DNA of 64,000 nucleotides from Neelides folsomi. Its lineage: Eukaryota; Arthropoda; Collembola; Neelipleona; Neelidae. The DNA lies in contig JAQGBZ010000001.1 of NCBI GenBank assembly GCA_034687125.1, positions 620,001 through 684,000 on the forward strand, written 5' to 3'. The translations under genes were made by a program, and so were the position numbers. This document shows positions 63,592 to 64,000 of this stretch, in pieces. The notes under the pieces are model-generated. The model was given only the letters and a program-made list of their open reading frames with translations, did no database searches and was not told the origin of the DNA. Position 1 is the stretch's first letter, and the number at the start of each line of letters is the position of its first letter.

Positions 63592-64000
63592 TTTAAATTT
63601 GGATTTACAGTTCGTTAATTTATAATTTACGGTGAATTTTTAAACTTTTATCATATTCGATTAAAAAAAATTATGATTGTTTCGTTTAAATGACTAGCTA
63701 TGCTATTTTGACTTCGAATGGAGAAACACGTTTACAATTTTTTAACAATCAATTATACCAAACTTTAACGATTCTCACATCCACAAATTCATTTTCTTTG
63801 TGGTTTTATTGTTAAAACAACCATTCACTATTTTAAAGTTTTTTGATTTGAAATTCAAATTAAAAAAATTAAGTAATATAATAATTTGCTAAAATTTTAA
63901 TTATATAATTAAATGATCTTAACCGCAAATAAATAATAATAATAGATCAATGAACTTTTGACAATTTAAAACTTCTATCACTTTATAGCCCCACAATGGC
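63592..64000. promoter_or_regulatory. HERC1 upstream region
   Basis: About 400 bp immediately upstream of the HERC1 start codon. It should contain its 5' UTR and perhaps promoter. AT-rich, with no recognised motif. Confidence 0.35.

Noticed and set aside
1-64000. tRNA, rRNA, CRISPR arrays, bacterial operons, retroelements
   Set aside because: None was seen on reading both strands. Without a covariance-model search, short tRNA or snoRNA genes in introns cannot be excluded.

Overview
The window is eukaryotic nuclear DNA from an animal, most likely an arthropod. It is AT-rich, its genes are cut by many short GT-AG introns (mostly 50-200 bp), and the first gene ends in the TM4/C-terminal exon of an insect-like nicotinic acetylcholine receptor alpha subunit. 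I cannot name the species. I saw no bacterial operon, CRISPR array, phage or retroelement.

Layout. 1-2329 (+): the last exon of a nicotinic receptor subunit, whose other exons lie off the window or are not recognisable. 5004-9609 (-): a tubulin polyglutamylase of the TTLL6/13 type. 9934-10566 (+): an orphan two-exon gene, convergent with HAX1. 11091-19894 (-): a run of same-strand genes: HAX1, PIGM, NDUFAF8, an unidentified 123-residue membrane protein, CMC4 and the golgin GCC2. NDUFAF8, the membrane protein and CMC4 are very tightly packed, and only 47 bp separate the membrane-protein gene from NDUFAF8, so these two may share one dicistronic mRNA. 21013-23489 (+): PPM1H-type PP2C phosphatase, divergent from GCC2. 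24729-25799 (-): BCAP31. 28322-32189 (+): a small gene I reconstruct from four phase-compatible exons. It carries a helix resembling a PKA regulatory-subunit binding helix and seems to have alternative first exons. 35306-63591 (-): the giant E3 ligase HERC1, apparently complete from initiator Met to HECT tail, in about 70 exons.

A complete alpha-1,3-fucosyltransferase gene lies on the opposite strand inside a 3.3-kb HERC1 intron. Just 3' of its stop is an 87-nt, almost perfect hairpin. A 248-bp TA-flanked inverted-repeat element (MITE) sits in a GCC2 intron. These two structures, the possible dicistronic unit, the AKAP-like gene and the orphan gene are the main points of interest. Gene identities rest on recalled family sequences and on splice-phase checks done by hand. 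No database search was possible.
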